Below the pieces are notes generated by a model. That model was not told the DNA's origin, made no database searches, and saw nothing but the letters and a program-made list of their open reading frames with translations. 64,000 bases of DNA from UBA3537 sp038138145 (lineage in GTDB: Bacteria > Bacteroidota > Bacteroidia > Flavobacteriales > Flavobacteriaceae). This document shows, in pieces, positions 62,393-64,000 of the stretch. Where the stretch lies: the NCBI GenBank assembly GCA_038138145.1, contig JAYQDD010000005.1, positions 1 to 64,000 on the forward strand, given 5' to 3'. The position numbers and the translations under genes were made by a program. How positions within the stretch are numbered: the first letter of the stretch is position 1; every line of letters starts with the position of its first letter.

Positions 62393-63880
62393 ATGCGAAA
62401 AAGTATCATTATTCTACTGCTTTTATGCTTCAGCTTTAATTTTGCTCAAGATCTAAAAGTTCCTGTGGACACTACAGTCACCACACAACACAAAACGACG
62501 ATTAAAGGGGTGCAGATGTCCTACACCGCCGAAACTGGTATGCAGCCTGTCTGGGATAAAGACGGAACTGTAATTGCTAGTCTATTTTATACCTACTACA
62601 CCAGAAACGACATCAAAGACCGAAGTTCGCGACCTATTATTATTTCTTTTAATGGGGGGCCAGGGTCTGCATCGGTATGGATGCATATGGCCTATACTGG
62701 TCCTCGAATTTTGAAGGTTGATGATGAAGGTTACCCTGTTCAGCCCTATGGTTTTAAAAGTAATCCGAATTCGATTTTGGATGTAGCAGATATTGTTTTT
62801 GTTAACCCTGTCAATACGGGCTATTCGCGTATGGTTCCAAATAAAGATGGTGAGCTCCCCGAACGTAGTCAATTTTTTGGTGTCAATGAAGATATTGCGT
62901 ACCTCTCAGGATGGATCAACACTTTTATTTCACGCAAAAACCGTTGGGAATCACCTAAATACATCATAGGAGAAAGTTATGGCGGAACTCGTGTGATGGG
63001 ACTTTCATTGGCCTTACAACAAAATCAATGGATGTACCTCAATGGCGTGATTTTGGTCTCTCCTGCAGATTATAAAACTTTGCGTGTTGGCGGACCGGTA
63101 TCTTCAGCACTCAACCTCCCCTACTATACTGCAACCGCTTGGCACCATAAAATGTTGCCAAATGCACTGCAATCCAAAGACTTATTAGAAATACTCCCTG
63201 AGGTGGAACAGTTTACAATAAATACGCTTATACCAGCTTTGGCCAAAGGTGGTTTTATTGATGAAGACGAAAAAATGAGGGTAAGCGAAAAAATGGCCTA
63301 TTATTCTGGACTGAGTCAAAATGTAATTTTGCAACACAATTTGGATGTTCCTAATCGCTTTTTCTGGAAAGAATTGTTACGCGACAAAACAGGTCAAACT
63401 ATTGGACGTTTAGATTCTCGATATTTGGGTATAGATAAAAAAGAATCTGGTACAAGCCCCGATTATAGTGCCGAGCTAACGTCTTGGCTTCATTCGTTTA
63501 CACCGGCCATCAATCACTATATCAAAAAGGAATTGAAGTTCGAAACCGATTTAAAATACAATATGTTTGGTTCTGTACAACCATGGAACAATGACAACGA
63601 TAATACACGAGACAATTTACGCTTAGCTATGGCACAAAACCCATATTTAAAAGTGCTTAATCAATCGGGGTATTATGATGGTGCTACTACTTATTTTAGT
63701 GCAAAATATACCCTGTCACAAATTGACCCAAGCGGAAAAATGAAGGATCGATTCACTTTTAAAGGGTACAGAAGTGGGCATATGATGTATTTGCGCAACG
63801 AGGATTTAATTCAATCGAATGAGGATTTAAGAGCATTTATCAAAGCATCTTCTGCCGATGGAAAAGCGGCCAAGTACTAA
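62393..63880 (+). CDS. S10 family serine carboxypeptidase, exported
   Basis: 495 residues with a signal peptide to NFAQ (about 19). Catalytic Ser195 lies in GESYGG; SFNGGPGSASVWMHM is the oxyanion-hole segment; the Asp is in QSGYYDGATTYFS and the His in RSGHMMYL. Family S10 enzymes remove C-terminal amino acids at acid pH; bacterial members are less well studied. Its stop overlaps the ATG of the next gene by one base (TAATG). Confidence 0.92.
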   Translation: MRKSIIILLLLCFSFNFAQDLKVPVDTTVTTQHKTTIKGVQMSYTAETGMQPVWDKDGTVIASLFYTYYTRNDIKDRSSRPIIISFNGGPGSASVWMHMAYTGPRILKVDDEGYPVQPYGFKSNPNSILDVADIVFVNPVNTGYSRMVPNKDGELPERSQFFGVNEDIAYLSGWINTFISRKNRWESPKYIIGESYGGTRVMGLSLALQQNQWMYLNGVILVSPADYKTLRVGGPVSSALNLPYYTATAWHHKMLPNALQSKDLLEILPEVEQFTINTLIPALAKGGFIDEDEKMRVSEKMAYYSGLSQNVILQHNLDVPNRFFWKELLRDKTGQTIGRLDSRYLGIDKKESGTSPDYSAELTSWLHSFTPAINHYIKKELKFETDLKYNMFGSVQPWNNDNDNTRDNLRLAMAQNPYLKVLNQSGYYDGATTYFSAKYTLSQIDPSGKMKDRFTFKGYRSGHMMYLRNEDLIQSNEDLRAFIKASSADGKAAKY

Positions 63881-64000
63881 TGCCACAATCCAAAATTAGC
63901 GTACTCATCCCTTTTAAAAATACAGCGGTCTATTTGCCTGAGTGTATCGATTCTATTTTAAATCAAACATCTTCGATGTGGGAAGCGATATTTGTAGATG
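63880..64000 (+). CDS. GT2 glycosyltransferase, 5' end only
   Basis: The first 40 codons before the window ends read MPQSKISVLIPFKNTAVYLP, then ECIDSILNQTSSMWEAIFVD, the first strand and helix of family GT2 up to the Asp of the nucleotide-binding site. TAATG junction with the carboxypeptidase gene shows cotranscription. The rest lies beyond the window. Confidence 0.85.
   Translation, partial: MPQSKISVLIPFKNTAVYLPECIDSILNQTSSMWEAIFVD

Noticed and set aside
1..64000. tRNA genes, rRNA, insertion sequences, prophage genes
   Set aside because: I saw no T-arm/anticodon pattern, no rRNA words, no transposase or integrase and no terminal inverted repeats with target duplications.

Overview
The window is a gene-dense, AT-rich piece of a chromosome from a member of the Flavobacteriaceae (Bacteroidota), probably marine. 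Four things point there. Promoters carry the Bacteroidota TAnnTTTG -7 box, sometimes with a TTG/TTTG -33 box 19 nt upstream. Two proteins carry type IX secretion (T9SS) sorting tails. CarB has the short 950-residue form. The gene families (DUF4252 behind an ECF sigma factor, DUF5777, DUF6580, LETM1-related, GlmU-family, PadR-PspC) are typical of flavobacteria. I cannot name the genus. I see no tRNA, rRNA, insertion sequence, prophage or CRISPR array. No gene-free stretch exceeds 300 bases; the longest is 32390-32656 (267 bases), which holds a REP-like element.

Layout. 1-222: two copies of a 74-bp stem-loop repeat. 223-3307: small membrane protein, glycosyltransferase, purB. 3350-5453 (minus): ECF sigma operon with a membrane anti-sigma candidate and two DUF4252 proteins. 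5621-7036: S41 protease lipoprotein. 7038-13121: envelope block with a TonB-dependent receptor, DUF6580 membrane protein, and two divergent operons (DUF5777 barrel, T9SS DOMON protein, periplasmic ankyrin protein, anchored OB-fold protein; lipoprotein cytochrome c, YceI). 13142-22907: housekeeping genes carB, rpmH (52 codons), a TPR membrane protein, lytic transglycosylase, small GNAT protein, mtaB, an oligopeptide-type binding lipoprotein, a GlmU-family protein and rpmE2. 23060-32389: DUF4199, GT2, phosphohexomutase, MsbA-like ABC transporter, propeller lipoprotein, RsmB-type methyltransferase, secreted endonuclease. 32657-36331: purL.

36431-44618 is a fatty-acid degradation region: acyl-CoA ligase, a MarR regulator with two palindromic operator sites, then fadN, fadA and fadE in the Bacillus fadNAE order. 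A small frameshifted S23/four-helix-bundle gene sits inside it. 44750-52509 holds an M1 peptidase, a giant BNR propeller, SodC, a LETM1-related protein, DUF1456 and DUF1684. 52573-53711 is a second ECF sigma operon. 53714-64000 holds a divergent PlsC-like protein, a Nudix hydrolase, a cyclophilin lipoprotein, an M3 peptidase, OxyR and its small neighbour, DUF4442, PadR plus a PspC gene split by one in-frame stop, DUF2007, an S10 carboxypeptidase and the start of a GT2 gene.

The most interesting signals are: (1) a shared GTAAC-N16-(C/T)GTC promoter in front of both ECF sigma genes and a third gene, DUF4199; (2) the divergent DOMON/cytochrome/YceI/DUF5777 block with a palindrome between its two arms; (3) an A-AAA-AAG slippery heptamer at the exact frameshift point of the S23 gene; (4) the single-stop split of the PspC gene; (5) the MarR operators over the fadNAE promoter.
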